The translations under genes were made by a program, and so were the position numbers. The notes below the pieces were generated by a model. That model did not search any database. It saw nothing but the letters and a program-made list of their open reading frames with translations, and was not told the DNA's origin. Below, piece by piece: positions 1 to 7,890 of a stretch of DNA of 64,000 bases (position 1 is its first letter; each line of letters begins with the position of its first letter). Source of the stretch: Methylobacterium sp. GTDB taxonomy: Bacteria; Pseudomonadota; Alphaproteobacteria; Rhizobiales; Beijerinckiaceae. Location of the stretch: contig NZ_JAIETD010000017.1 of assembly GCF_019745455.1 (NCBI RefSeq), positions 62,001 through 126,000 of the forward strand, in the 5' to 3' direction.

Positions 1-254
1 CCGTGTTCGAGGCCTATCTCGACGGGCGCTGGTGGCTGTTCGACGCCACGCGTCAGGCCGATCTCGACGGCCTCGTGCGCATCGGCGTCGGGCGGGACGC
101 GGCCGAGATCGCGTTCTCGACGCCCTACGGCAACATGCAGCCGGTCAACCAGCAGATCCGGATCGTCCGCTCCGATGGCCAGGGCAGCCCGCCTCAGCGT
201 ACGGTCGACGCGATCTCGACCGAGGTGCCTGCGCCGAATGCCGGGGCGGCTTAG
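1..254 (+). CDS. transglutaminase-like family protein, C-terminal fragment
   Basis: This is the last 84 codons of a gene whose start lies left of the window. The frame is open from the first base and stops at a TAG. The segment FEAYLDGRWWLFDATR is typical of the C-terminal end of the bacterial transglutaminase/protease-like fold, where the Asp of DATR would be the third residue of the Cys-His-Asp triad. The Cys and His would lie upstream and cannot be checked. The tail after about residue 60 is low-complexity and Pro/Ala-rich. The eutB gene follows 43 bases downstream on the same strand. The family assignment is fairly good but the substrate is unknown. Confidence 0.7.
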   Translation, partial: VFEAYLDGRWWLFDATRQADLDGLVRIGVGRDAAEIAFSTPYGNMQPVNQQIRIVRSDGQGSPPQRTVDAISTEVPAPNAGAA

Positions 255-297
255 GGCACACCTCGCCGAGAGGCCAACGCAAGGAGACCGTGAGCGC

Positions 298-1680
298 ATG
301 CCCTACCGTCACGTCGTCGGCCCCAAGACCCACGTCTTCGCCGACCTCGCCACGTTGATGGCCAAAGCGACACCGGTTCGCTCGGGCGATCGGCTGGCCG
401 GCATCGCGGCCGAGACCGCCGAGGAAGGCATGGCGGCGCGCTGGGCGCTCGCCGACGTCACCCTATCCGAGATCCTGGCCAAGCCCCTCATTCCCTATGA
501 GGACGACGACGTCACCCGCCTCATCCTCGACACGCACGATGCCGAGGCCTTCGCCGAGATCGCGCATCTCACGGTCGGCGATTTTCGCGAGTTCCTGATC
601 AAGGCATCGCCCGAGACCCTGACCCGGATCGCCCCCGGCATCACGCCCGAGATCGCCGCGGCTGTCTCGAAGATCATGCGCAACCAGGACCTGATCCTCG
701 TCGCCCGGAAGTGCCGCGTCGTCACGAAGTTCCGCAACACGATCGGGCTGCCCGGTCGCCTCTCGGTGCGGTTGCAGCCGAACCACCCGACCGACGATGC
801 GGCCGGCATCACGGCCGCCATCGTCGACGGCCTGTCCTATGGCTGCGGCGACGCCGTGATCGGCCTCAACCCGGCCTCGGATTCCATCTCGACCTTGAGC
901 GGCTTGCTTCACCTCTTCGACGACCTGATCCAGCGCCTCGCGATCCCGACGCAGGGCTGCATCCTGACCCATGTGACGACGACGATCGACGCGATGAATC
1001 GCGGCCTGCCGGTCGATCTCGTGTTCCAGTCGATCGCCGGCACGCAAGCCGCCAATGCGAGCTTCGGCGTCACTCTGCCGATCCTCAAGGAGGCGCATGA
1101 GGCGGCCCTCGCCCTCAAGCGCGGGACGGTCGGCGACAACTGCATGTACTTCGAGACCGGCCAGGGCTCGGCGCTCTCGGCCAACGCCCATCACGGCATC
1201 GACCAGCAGACGCTTGAGGCTCGTGCCTATGCGGTGGCCCGGCCGTTCCGGCCGCTTCTGGTCAACACCGTCGTCGGCTTCATCGGGCCCGAATACCTCT
1301 ACGACGGCAAGGAGATCATCCGGGCAGGCCTGGAGGACCACTTCTGCGGCAAGCTCATGGGCCTGCCGCTCGGCTGCGACGTTTGCTACACCAACCATGC
1401 CGAAGCCGACCAGAACGACATGGATACGCTCCTGACGCTGCTCGGGGCGGCAGGCTGCACCTTCGTCATGGGCATTCCCGGCGCCGACGACGTGATGCTG
1501 AACTACCAATCCACCTCGTTCCACGACTCGCTCTACATCCGCGAAGTGCTGGGCCTGAAGCGCGCCCCGGAATTCGAGGCCTGGCTCGAACAGATCGGGC
1601 TCACCGATGCCGAGGGCACGCTCCTGCCGGAAGGCCCGAGCGCCCGCCTCATCGCCGCGGCACCGGGCCTGGCCGCATGA
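298..1680 (+). CDS. eutB: ethanolamine ammonia-lyase large subunit
   Basis: EutB is the catalytic large subunit of the adenosylcobalamin-dependent lyase that converts ethanolamine to acetaldehyde and ammonia. The 460-residue length fits the family (453 in E. coli). Family signatures are visible: GLNPASDS near residue 190, MYFETGQGSALSAN near 283 (which holds the substrate-contacting Glu) and TNHAEADQNDMD near 365. The ATG was chosen because AAGGAG lies 11 bases upstream and the protein begins as EutB proteins do; longer readings would run back into the preceding gene. The stop overlaps the eutC start (ATGA), so the two subunits are translationally coupled. No eutA reactivase, microcompartment shell gene or permease is present beside it. 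Confidence 0.95.
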   Translation: MPYRHVVGPKTHVFADLATLMAKATPVRSGDRLAGIAAETAEEGMAARWALADVTLSEILAKPLIPYEDDDVTRLILDTHDAEAFAEIAHLTVGDFREFLIKASPETLTRIAPGITPEIAAAVSKIMRNQDLILVARKCRVVTKFRNTIGLPGRLSVRLQPNHPTDDAAGITAAIVDGLSYGCGDAVIGLNPASDSISTLSGLLHLFDDLIQRLAIPTQGCILTHVTTTIDAMNRGLPVDLVFQSIAGTQAANASFGVTLPILKEAHEAALALKRGTVGDNCMYFETGQGSALSANAHHGIDQQTLEARAYAVARPFRPLLVNTVVGFIGPEYLYDGKEIIRAGLEDHFCGKLMGLPLGCDVCYTNHAEADQNDMDTLLTLLGAAGCTFVMGIPGADDVMLNYQSTSFHDSLYIREVLGLKRAPEFEAWLEQIGLTDAEGTLLPEGPSARLIAAAPGLAA

Positions 1681-2477
1681 CCGGCGAGGATCCCTGGGCG
1701 CGCCTCGCGCGCCTGACACCCGCCCGCATCGGCCTCGGGCGCGCCGGTGCCGGCCTGCCGACCCGCGAGGTGTTGGCCTTCGGCCTCGCCCATGCCCAGG
1801 CCCGCGACGCAGTCCATACGCCGATGGATGCGGAGGAGGTGGCGAAGGGCATAGCGGCACTCGGCTTCGACACCTCGGTCCTCGCCTCCGCGGCGCCCGA
1901 CCGGGCCACCTATCTGCGCCGGCCGGATCTCGGCCGCACTCTGGGCGAGGAGAGCCGCGACGCCCTGGCGGCGGTGCCGTCCGAACCTGTCGACCTCGCC
2001 ATCGTGGTCGGCGACGGGTTGTCGGCCCGTGCGGTCCACGAAGGCGCCGCCGGTTTCCTCACCGCCTTCAAGCCCCATATCGAAAAGGCCGGCTGGAGCC
2101 TTGCCCCGGTCGTGGTCGCGACCCAAGCCCGCGTCGCCCTGGGCGACGGCGTCGGCGCGGCGTTGAAGGCGCGGGCGGTCATCATGCTCATCGGCGAGCG
2201 GCCTGGCCTGTCCTCGCCCGACAGCCTCGGGATCTATCTCACCCTCGACCCGCGCATCGGCCGCACCGATGCCGATCGCAACTGCATCTCGAACGTGCGA
2301 CCCGCCGGGCTCTCGCACGATCTTGCCGCGTTCAAGCTCGACTGGCTCCTGCGCGAGGCCTTCGTAAGGGGCATCTCGGGAGTGAACCTCAAGGACGGCA
2401 GCGGTCCGGCGCTGGCGGCTCAGCCCGGGCAGGCGGCCCTCATCGATGCTGCGACCGCCGATACGGCGCAAGCTTGA
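1677..2477 (+). CDS. eutC: ethanolamine ammonia-lyase small subunit
   Basis: EutC is the small subunit of ethanolamine ammonia-lyase and helps hold the cobalamin cofactor. It has 266 residues, slightly shorter than the E. coli protein. Supporting segments are LTPARIGLGRAGAGLPT near the N-terminus, the central stretch around VVGDGLSARAVHEGA, and the C-terminal RNCISNVRPAGLSH, all conserved in the family. The start overlaps the eutB stop by four bases, an arrangement typical of stoichiometric subunits. The gene ends an apparent two-gene unit and is followed by a gap of more than 300 bases before ilvD. Confidence 0.93.
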   Translation: MTGEDPWARLARLTPARIGLGRAGAGLPTREVLAFGLAHAQARDAVHTPMDAEEVAKGIAALGFDTSVLASAAPDRATYLRRPDLGRTLGEESRDALAAVPSEPVDLAIVVGDGLSARAVHEGAAGFLTAFKPHIEKAGWSLAPVVVATQARVALGDGVGAALKARAVIMLIGERPGLSSPDSLGIYLTLDPRIGRTDADRNCISNVRPAGLSHDLAAFKLDWLLREAFVRGISGVNLKDGSGPALAAQPGQAALIDAATADTAQA

Positions 2478-2793
2478 CACCGTCATTTCGATCCGACGCT
2501 CCCCCGATCTGATCAGGCCGCAACCGTGGCTGTGGCGGCCTCGCAACACCGCGAAAGCATCCCAAGTTTGCCTTGTCAGCCGCCCTGATCCGCCGCGATC
2601 CCGCCATAAACCGGGACCACCTCAGACCCCGCGGTAAACGGCAGTTCCCCCAACGCTTTACCGCAGGGTTCCGTGCCACTTTCCCCACGCGATCGAAGGG
2701 GCCGATCATCGCTCGACCAAAGCGGTGACGCTCCTTCGTGCGGCCGGATGGACCGAGATCCTGGCGTCACAGACCGGGGTCGCGGGACAGACG
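2478..2793. other. intergenic region upstream of ilvD
   Basis: No convincing gene is visible. The notable content is an 8-bp inverted repeat, GCGGTAAA at 2631-2638 and TTTACCGC at 2657-2664, separated by 18 bases and lying about 130 bases before the ilvD start. It may be an operator or an RNA hairpin. No T-tract follows it, so it does not look like a terminator. No leader peptide rich in branched-chain amino-acid codons was recognised, so a classical attenuator is not supported. Confidence 0.4.
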
Positions 2794-4524
2794 ATGGACG
2801 TGCGTACAACAGACAAGTCGAAGCTGCCGAGCCGTCATGTCACGGAGGGGCCCGAGCGGGCGCCGCACCGTTCGTACCTCTATGCGATGGGCCTCACCAA
2901 GGAGCAGATCCACCAGCCGCTGGTGGGCGTCGCCTCCTGCTGGAACGAGGCCGCGCCCTGCAACATCTCGCTGATGCGCCAGGCGCAGGCGGTGAAGAAG
3001 GGCGTCGCGGCCGCCAACGGCACTCCGCGCGAATTCTGCACGATCACGGTCACCGACGGCATCGCCATGGGCCATGCCGGCATGCGCGCCTCCCTGCCAT
3101 CGCGCGAGGTCATCGCCGATTCCGTCGAGCTGACCATGCGGGGCCATGCCTACGACGCTCTCGTCGGCCTTGCCGGCTGCGACAAGTCCCTGCCCGGCAT
3201 GATGATGGCGATGGTGCGCCTCAACGTGCCGTCGATCTTCATCTATGGCGGCTCGATCCTGCCCGGCAATTTCCGCGGCAAGCCCGTGACGGTGCAGGAC
3301 CTGTTCGAGGCGGTCGGCAAGCACGCCGTCGGCGACATGAGCCTCGACGACCTCGACGAGCTCGAACAGGTCGCCTGTCCCTCCGCCGGCGCCTGCGGCG
3401 CGCAGTTTACCGCCAACACGATGGCGACCGTCTCCGAGGCGATCGGCCTCGCGTTGCCCTATTCGGCCGGCGCGCCGGCGCCCTACGAGATCCGCGACAG
3501 ATTCTGCATGACCGCAGGCGAGAAGGTGATGGAGCTCATCGCCAAGAACATCCGCCCGCGCGACATCGTCACCCGCAAGAGCCTCGAGAACGCGGCCGCC
3601 GCCGTCGCGGCTTCGGGCGGCTCCACCAACGCGGCCCTGCACCTGCCGGCGATCGCGCATGAATGCGGCATCGCCTTCGACCTGTTCGACGTCGCCGAGA
3701 TCTTCAAGCGCACGCCCTACATCGCCGACCTGAAGCCGGGTGGGCGCTACGTCGCCAAGGACATGTTCGAGGTGGGCGGCATACCGCTCCTGATGAAGAC
3801 GCTCCTCGACCACGGCTACATGCACGGCGACTGCATGACGGTCACCGGCCGCACCATGGCGGAGAACATGGAGCACGTGGCCTGGAACCCGGACCAGGAC
3901 GTGGTCCGTCCGGCCAACGCGCCGATCACCGTCACGGGCGGCGTCGTCGGCCTGAAGGGCAACCTCGCGCCGGAGGGCGCCATCGTGAAGGTCGCCGGCA
4001 TGGCGGCCGAGAAGCAGGTCTTCACCGGCCCGGCCCGCGTCTTCGACGGCGAGGAGGCCTGTTTCGAGGCCGTGCAGGCCCGCACCTACAAGGAAGGCGA
4101 GGTTCTGGTCATCCGCTACGAGGGGCCGAAGGGCGGCCCCGGGATGCGCGAGATGCTCTCGACCACCGCGGCGCTCTACGGCCAGGGCATGGGCGACAAG
4201 GTCGCGCTCATAACGGACGGCCGCTTCTCGGGCGCCACCCGCGGCTTCTGCGTCGGCCATGTCGGCCCCGAAGCGGCGATCGGCGGTCCGATCGGCCTGA
4301 TCCGCGACGGCGACATGATCACCCTCGACGCGATCAAGGGCACCCTCGACGTCGCCTTGTCGGACGAGGAACTGGCGCAGCGCCGGGCGGAATGGACCCC
4401 GCGGACCAACACCGCGACCTCGGGATACCTCTGGAAATACATGCAGACCGTCGGGCCTGCGGTGAACGGCGCGGTGACCCATCCGGGCGGCGCCGAGGAG
4501 ATTCAGACCTATGCGGATGTCTAG
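2794..4524 (+). CDS. ilvD: dihydroxy-acid dehydratase
   Basis: IlvD dehydrates 2,3-dihydroxy-isovalerate and 2,3-dihydroxy-3-methylvalerate to the 2-keto acids in valine and isoleucine synthesis (EC 4.2.1.9). The 576-residue protein carries the three conserved cysteine regions that bind the Fe-S cluster: SCWNEAAPC near residue 49, AGCDKSLPGM near 128 and PSAGACGAQFTANTM near 200. ATG 2794 gives MDVRTTDKSKLPSRHVTEG, the usual start of alphaproteobacterial IlvD; an upstream in-frame start would add 23 atypical residues. The 3' end overlaps the following Sel1-repeat gene by 14 bases. Confidence is very high. Confidence 0.97.
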   Translation: MDVRTTDKSKLPSRHVTEGPERAPHRSYLYAMGLTKEQIHQPLVGVASCWNEAAPCNISLMRQAQAVKKGVAAANGTPREFCTITVTDGIAMGHAGMRASLPSREVIADSVELTMRGHAYDALVGLAGCDKSLPGMMMAMVRLNVPSIFIYGGSILPGNFRGKPVTVQDLFEAVGKHAVGDMSLDDLDELEQVACPSAGACGAQFTANTMATVSEAIGLALPYSAGAPAPYEIRDRFCMTAGEKVMELIAKNIRPRDIVTRKSLENAAAAVAASGGSTNAALHLPAIAHECGIAFDLFDVAEIFKRTPYIADLKPGGRYVAKDMFEVGGIPLLMKTLLDHGYMHGDCMTVTGRTMAENMEHVAWNPDQDVVRPANAPITVTGGVVGLKGNLAPEGAIVKVAGMAAEKQVFTGPARVFDGEEACFEAVQARTYKEGEVLVIRYEGPKGGPGMREMLSTTAALYGQGMGDKVALITDGRFSGATRGFCVGHVGPEAAIGGPIGLIRDGDMITLDAIKGTLDVALSDEELAQRRAEWTPRTNTATSGYLWKYMQTVGPAVNGAVTHPGGAEEIQTYADV

Positions 4525-5416
4525 GACTGACCTCAGCCGGCCGATGCGGCCGGCGGGGGCCGATCCCGGTCGGCCAGAAGGACGTCGCCTGGCGTCGATC
4601 GCGCTCGCCGCCTTCGTCCTAGCGGGCGGGATGATGCTGCCTGTGGTCCAGCAGAGCCACGCCCTCGATGCGGCCGCGCGCACTCCTGTACCGAGCCAGA
4701 GCTACCGCTCTGCGCGCGAGGCCCTGCGCTCGGGCGTGCGCGACTACAATGCCGGCGACAAGGAAGGCGCCGCCCGCGCCCTCGAATACGCCGCCGGCCA
4801 GGGCCACGCCCTGGCGCTGTGGAAGCTCGGCCGGATGTATGCCGAAGGTGACGGCGTGCCTCACGACGACCTCAAGGCCTTCGAGTTCTTCTCTCGCATC
4901 GCCGACGACACCACCGACGATGGCCCGGACGCGCAGAATTCCGGCGTCGTCGCCAGCGCCTTCACGGCGCTCGGCGCCTATTTCCTCGACGGGATCAAGG
5001 GCACTTATGTGCGCCCGAACCCCGAGCGCGCCTACGACATGTTCAACTACGCGGCGTCGTATTTCGGCGACCCGAACGCGCAGTACAACCTCGCCCGGCT
5101 CTATCTCGACGGCACCGGCGTCGAGGCCGACCCGCGCCAGGCCGCGCGCTGGTTCAACCTCGCCGCCGAGAAGGGCCACGCCCCGGCGCAGGCTCTGCTC
5201 GGTCAGTTGCTCATCAACGGACAGGGTATCCCGGCGCAGCGTTCACGCGGCCTGATGTGGCTGTCGCTGGCGCGCGAGGCGGCGCAGGGCCGAAAGGACG
5301 ACTGGATCGTTGCCCTCTACGACAAGGCCTGGAACCAGGCCAACGAGAATGATCGCGCCGAGGCCCAGATGCAGGCGCAGAGCCAGGTCACTGGGTCGGC
5401 GAAGCGCCGGCGCTGA
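4511..5416 (+). CDS. Sel1-repeat (TPR-like) secreted protein
   Basis: This is a 301-residue protein with a basic N-terminus and a hydrophobic segment (about residues 26-50) ending in SHALDA, consistent with a signal peptide or membrane anchor. The body contains several Sel1-like helical repeats such as HALALWKLGRMYAEGDGV, NAQYNLARLYLDGTGV and HAPAQALLGQLLINGQGI, which usually act as protein-protein scaffolds. Sel1 proteins of this type in alphaproteobacteria are often periplasmic, sometimes linked to exopolysaccharide or peptidoglycan regulation, but the partner here is unknown. The first ATG lies inside ilvD; ATG codons at 4517 and 4544 are alternatives that preserve the hydrophobic segment. 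Confidence 0.75.
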   Translation: MRMSRTDLSRPMRPAGADPGRPEGRRLASIALAAFVLAGGMMLPVVQQSHALDAAARTPVPSQSYRSAREALRSGVRDYNAGDKEGAARALEYAAGQGHALALWKLGRMYAEGDGVPHDDLKAFEFFSRIADDTTDDGPDAQNSGVVASAFTALGAYFLDGIKGTYVRPNPERAYDMFNYAASYFGDPNAQYNLARLYLDGTGVEADPRQAARWFNLAAEKGHAPAQALLGQLLINGQGIPAQRSRGLMWLSLAREAAQGRKDDWIVALYDKAWNQANENDRAEAQMQAQSQVTGSAKRRR

Positions 5417-5436
5417 AGCAGAAACTTCAGCGCCGG
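5407..5436. terminator. bidirectional hairpin between convergent genes
   Basis: A perfect 12-bp stem, CCGGCGCTGAAG and CTTCAGCGCCGG, encloses the 6-base loop CAGAAA. It spans the stop codon of the Sel1-repeat gene and lies just beyond the stop of the convergent glutathione transferase gene. There is no long T-tract, so it may act as a 3' barrier to exonucleases or an imperfect terminator. Confidence 0.5.
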
Positions 5437-5447
5437 ACCCTGACCTG

Positions 5448-6071
5448 TCAGTTCGCGGGCGCCGCAACGGCTTTCGCGAAGCTCGGCCTCTCCAGCGTCG
5501 CTTCGACATAAGCCGCGAGCTTCGGCCAGCGCCCCGCATCGACCGCCTCGCCTGCGAGCCGAAGGTTGTGGAAACCGGTGACGATGGAGATGTCGGCGAT
5601 CGAGAAGGCGTCGCCGACGAGGTACGGCCCGACGACCTCGCCTTCGAGATAATCGTAGAGCTTCGGCAGATCTTCTGTCAGCGCCTTCCGGACCGCCGCC
5701 TCGTCACCTGGCTTGCCCATCATCTTGGGCATGACCACGCGGTTGAAGAACGGCTTGATGATCACCGGAAACAGCTCGGTATCGCCGAACTTGTCGAACC
5801 AGGTCGCCCGTGCGCGAGCCTTGGCCTCTGCCGGCAGCAGGGCGGGAGAGGGATGATTGGCTTCGAGATACACGATGATGGCGGTTGAATCCGCCAGCTT
5901 GAACCCCTCGTCGTCGATAGCCGGGATCTTGCCGACCGGGCTCGCCGCCTGGAACGCGGCATCGGGCGAATGGAAGAAGCAGGGCACGTGCTCGAAGGCG
6001 ACACCCTTCTCGGCGAGGACGACGAGGACCTTGCGGACATACGGTGAGAGGCTGGTGCCGTAGAGGATCAT
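5448..6071 (-). CDS. glutathione S-transferase family protein
   Basis: A cytosolic glutathione transferase of 207 residues, the usual length. The N-terminal thioredoxin-like half (about 1-80) includes TSLSPYVRKV, where the Ser near residue 8 is at the position that activates glutathione, and the conserved SPVGKIPAID and ADSTAIIVYLE segments that bind the glutathione backbone. The C-terminal helical half contains VGDAFSIADISI, the conserved N-capping/hydrophobic staple motif. ATG 6071 gives the canonical MILYGTSLSP start. The substrate cannot be told from sequence. It stands alone, convergent to the Sel1 gene and co-directional with the exonuclease III gene upstream. Confidence 0.9.
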   Translation of the reverse strand: MILYGTSLSPYVRKVLVVLAEKGVAFEHVPCFFHSPDAAFQAASPVGKIPAIDDEGFKLADSTAIIVYLEANHPSPALLPAEAKARARATWFDKFGDTELFPVIIKPFFNRVVMPKMMGKPGDEAAVRKALTEDLPKLYDYLEGEVVGPYLVGDAFSIADISIVTGFHNLRLAGEAVDAGRWPKLAAYVEATLERPSFAKAVAAPAN

Positions 6072-6153
6072 GCGGAAACTACCTGTGGGATAAGGGACGA
6101 CGCCGGTGAATGTCGCAATGCGATCGGTCCGGCGGCCGGCCCCATATGGGGCG

Positions 6154-6951
6154 TCACGTCCGGTCGGCGAGTTCCACCGTGACGGGCACGTGGTCGGAAG
6201 GCTTCTCCAGGCCGCGCAGGTGCTTCTGGACCGAGGCCGAGACCAGGCGGTCGGCGGCCTGCGGCGAGAGCAGCAGGTGGTCGATGCGGATGCCGGCGTT
6301 TCGGAACCAGGCGCCGGCTTGATAGTCCCAGAACGTGTAGAGGCCGGGCTTCGGGTCGCAGGCGCGCAGCGCCTCGGTGAAGCCCTTGGCCAGGAGTGCC
6401 CGGAACGCCATTCGCGTCTGCGGCAGGAACAGCGCGTCCCCCATCCAAGCCTCAGGCTCCGAGGCATCCTCGGCGGCAGGGATGACATTGTAATCGCCCG
6501 CAAGCACCACAGCCTCCTCGGCGGCCAGGAGCGTGCGGGCATGGGCCGTCAGCCGCTCGAAAAAGGCGAGCTTGTATTCGTATTTCGGACCCGGCGCCGG
6601 GTTGCCGTTCGGCAGGTAGATCGAGGCCACGCGGACGGGGGCGGAGTCCTCGCCGGTCACAAGCGCCTCGATGTAGCGGGCCTGCTCGTCGGCCTCGTCG
6701 CCGGGCAGGCCACGGCGGATCTCGCTCATCGCCAGGGGAGCACGTACGAGGAGCGCGACGCCGTTATAGGCCTTCTGCCCCAGGGTCTCGACCGCGTAGC
6801 CCGCCGCCTCGATCTCCTCGCGCGGGAAGGCGGCATCCTGGCATTTCAGCTCCTGCAGGCAGACCACGTCGGGCTTGGCCTCGGCGAGGAATGCCGTGAG
6901 ATGCCCGACCCGCTGCTTGATCGAATTGACGTTCCAGGTGGCGATCCGCAT
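6154..6951 (-). CDS. xth: exodeoxyribonuclease III
   Basis: Exonuclease III / AP endonuclease of the Mg2+-dependent endonuclease-exonuclease-phosphatase fold, acting in base-excision repair at abasic sites and 3' blocks. The 265 residues match the family. Visible motifs are MRIATWNVNSIKQR at the start, LQELKCQ (metal-binding Glu) near residue 36, GDYNVIP in the middle (catalytic Asp and Asn) and PSDHVPV close to the C-terminus (catalytic Asp-His). The ATG gives the canonical N-terminus. The gene is divergent from the ceramidase-like gene and followed by the glutathione transferase. Confidence 0.95.
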   Translation of the reverse strand: MRIATWNVNSIKQRVGHLTAFLAEAKPDVVCLQELKCQDAAFPREEIEAAGYAVETLGQKAYNGVALLVRAPLAMSEIRRGLPGDEADEQARYIEALVTGEDSAPVRVASIYLPNGNPAPGPKYEYKLAFFERLTAHARTLLAAEEAVVLAGDYNVIPAAEDASEPEAWMGDALFLPQTRMAFRALLAKGFTEALRACDPKPGLYTFWDYQAGAWFRNAGIRIDHLLLSPQAADRLVSASVQKHLRGLEKPSDHVPVTVELADRT

Positions 6952-7042
6952 GGGCTCAGACGTCGTGAGAGGGGAGGCGGCCCGTCATCGGGCCTTCGCG
7001 TGCCGCTGGCAAGGCAGACCGAGCTCGAGCAGGAGAAGCGGC

Positions 7043-7738
7043 ATGAACGAGATGTGGTTCGCGCCGATCCGCACCTATTGCGAGCGCGGCGACGCCTCGT
7101 TCTGGGCCGAACCGCTGAACGCCGTCTCGAACGGCGCCTTCCTCATCGCGGCGGCGGCGCTTGTCTGGCGCGAACGAGTGAGCAGAGGTGGAGATCTGGC
7201 AGTCTTAAGCCTCGCGATCCTGATCGCCTTGGTGGGAATCGGCTCGTTCCTGTTCCACACCCTCGCGGTGCGCTGGTCGCTCCTGGCCGACGTCATCCCG
7301 ATCGCGCTGTTCATCTACGCCTATTTCCTCCTGGCGATGCGGCGCTTCCTCGGGCTTGGGTTTATCTCGGCGGTCGGGGCGACACTTCTTTTCGCGGCTT
7401 TCAACATGGGACTCGAGCCTGCCCTCGATGCGCTGACCGGGCATTCGATGGAAGCGGCGACGAACGGATCGCTCGCCTATCTGCCGGCGGTGCTGGCCCT
7501 CGCCGGCGTCGCTATCGGCCTCGTCCTCAAACCCGCTGCGGACGGCCCTGAAAGGCGCGCCGCCCGCGCGCTGGTCCTGATTGCCGGCCTCTTCGCTGTC
7601 TCCCTGACCCTTCGTACCCTGGATGTCGCGCTCTGCACGGTCTGGCCGATCGGCACGCATTTCCTCTGGCATCTCCTCAACGCCGCAGTGCTTTTCGGAC
7701 TTGGAGCAACCGCCCTCCGGTTTCGACAGACCGCCTGA
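7043..7738 (+). CDS. ceramidase-like (CREST superfamily) membrane protein
   Basis: A 231-residue integral membrane protein with about seven hydrophobic segments. It matches the ceramidase / alkaline phytoceramidase family, predicted metal-dependent membrane hydrolases. The proposed metal and catalytic residues of the superfamily appear in place: Ser68 and His72 in GSFLFH, Asp83 in LLAD, and His206 and His210 in THFLWH. AGGAG seven bases before ATG 7043 fixes the start. Bacterial members often act on unknown lipids, so ceramide hydrolysis is not established here. No sphingolipid gene is nearby. Confidence 0.75.
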   Translation: MNEMWFAPIRTYCERGDASFWAEPLNAVSNGAFLIAAAALVWRERVSRGGDLAVLSLAILIALVGIGSFLFHTLAVRWSLLADVIPIALFIYAYFLLAMRRFLGLGFISAVGATLLFAAFNMGLEPALDALTGHSMEAATNGSLAYLPAVLALAGVAIGLVLKPAADGPERRAARALVLIAGLFAVSLTLRTLDVALCTVWPIGTHFLWHLLNAAVLFGLGATALRFRQTA

Positions 7739-7890
7739 GAAGCCGGGTTTCTTGCGAACACCCGGGTTTCGTTGCAGAACGATCGCGCCCCGCAGGGGCG
7801 CTTCAACGCCATGACGCCCGCTCATGCGCCGCCCGGTCTGGCCGCCAGACGGCGCGCTGGCGGCATCGACCTCAGCCGGGAAACGAACCC

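Noticed and set aside
2767..4683. 638-codon open frame antisense to ilvD
   Set aside because: At high GC, third-position bias leaves the opposite strand open. The translation is His/Arg/Val/Asp-rich, with no domain, and ilvD is certain.
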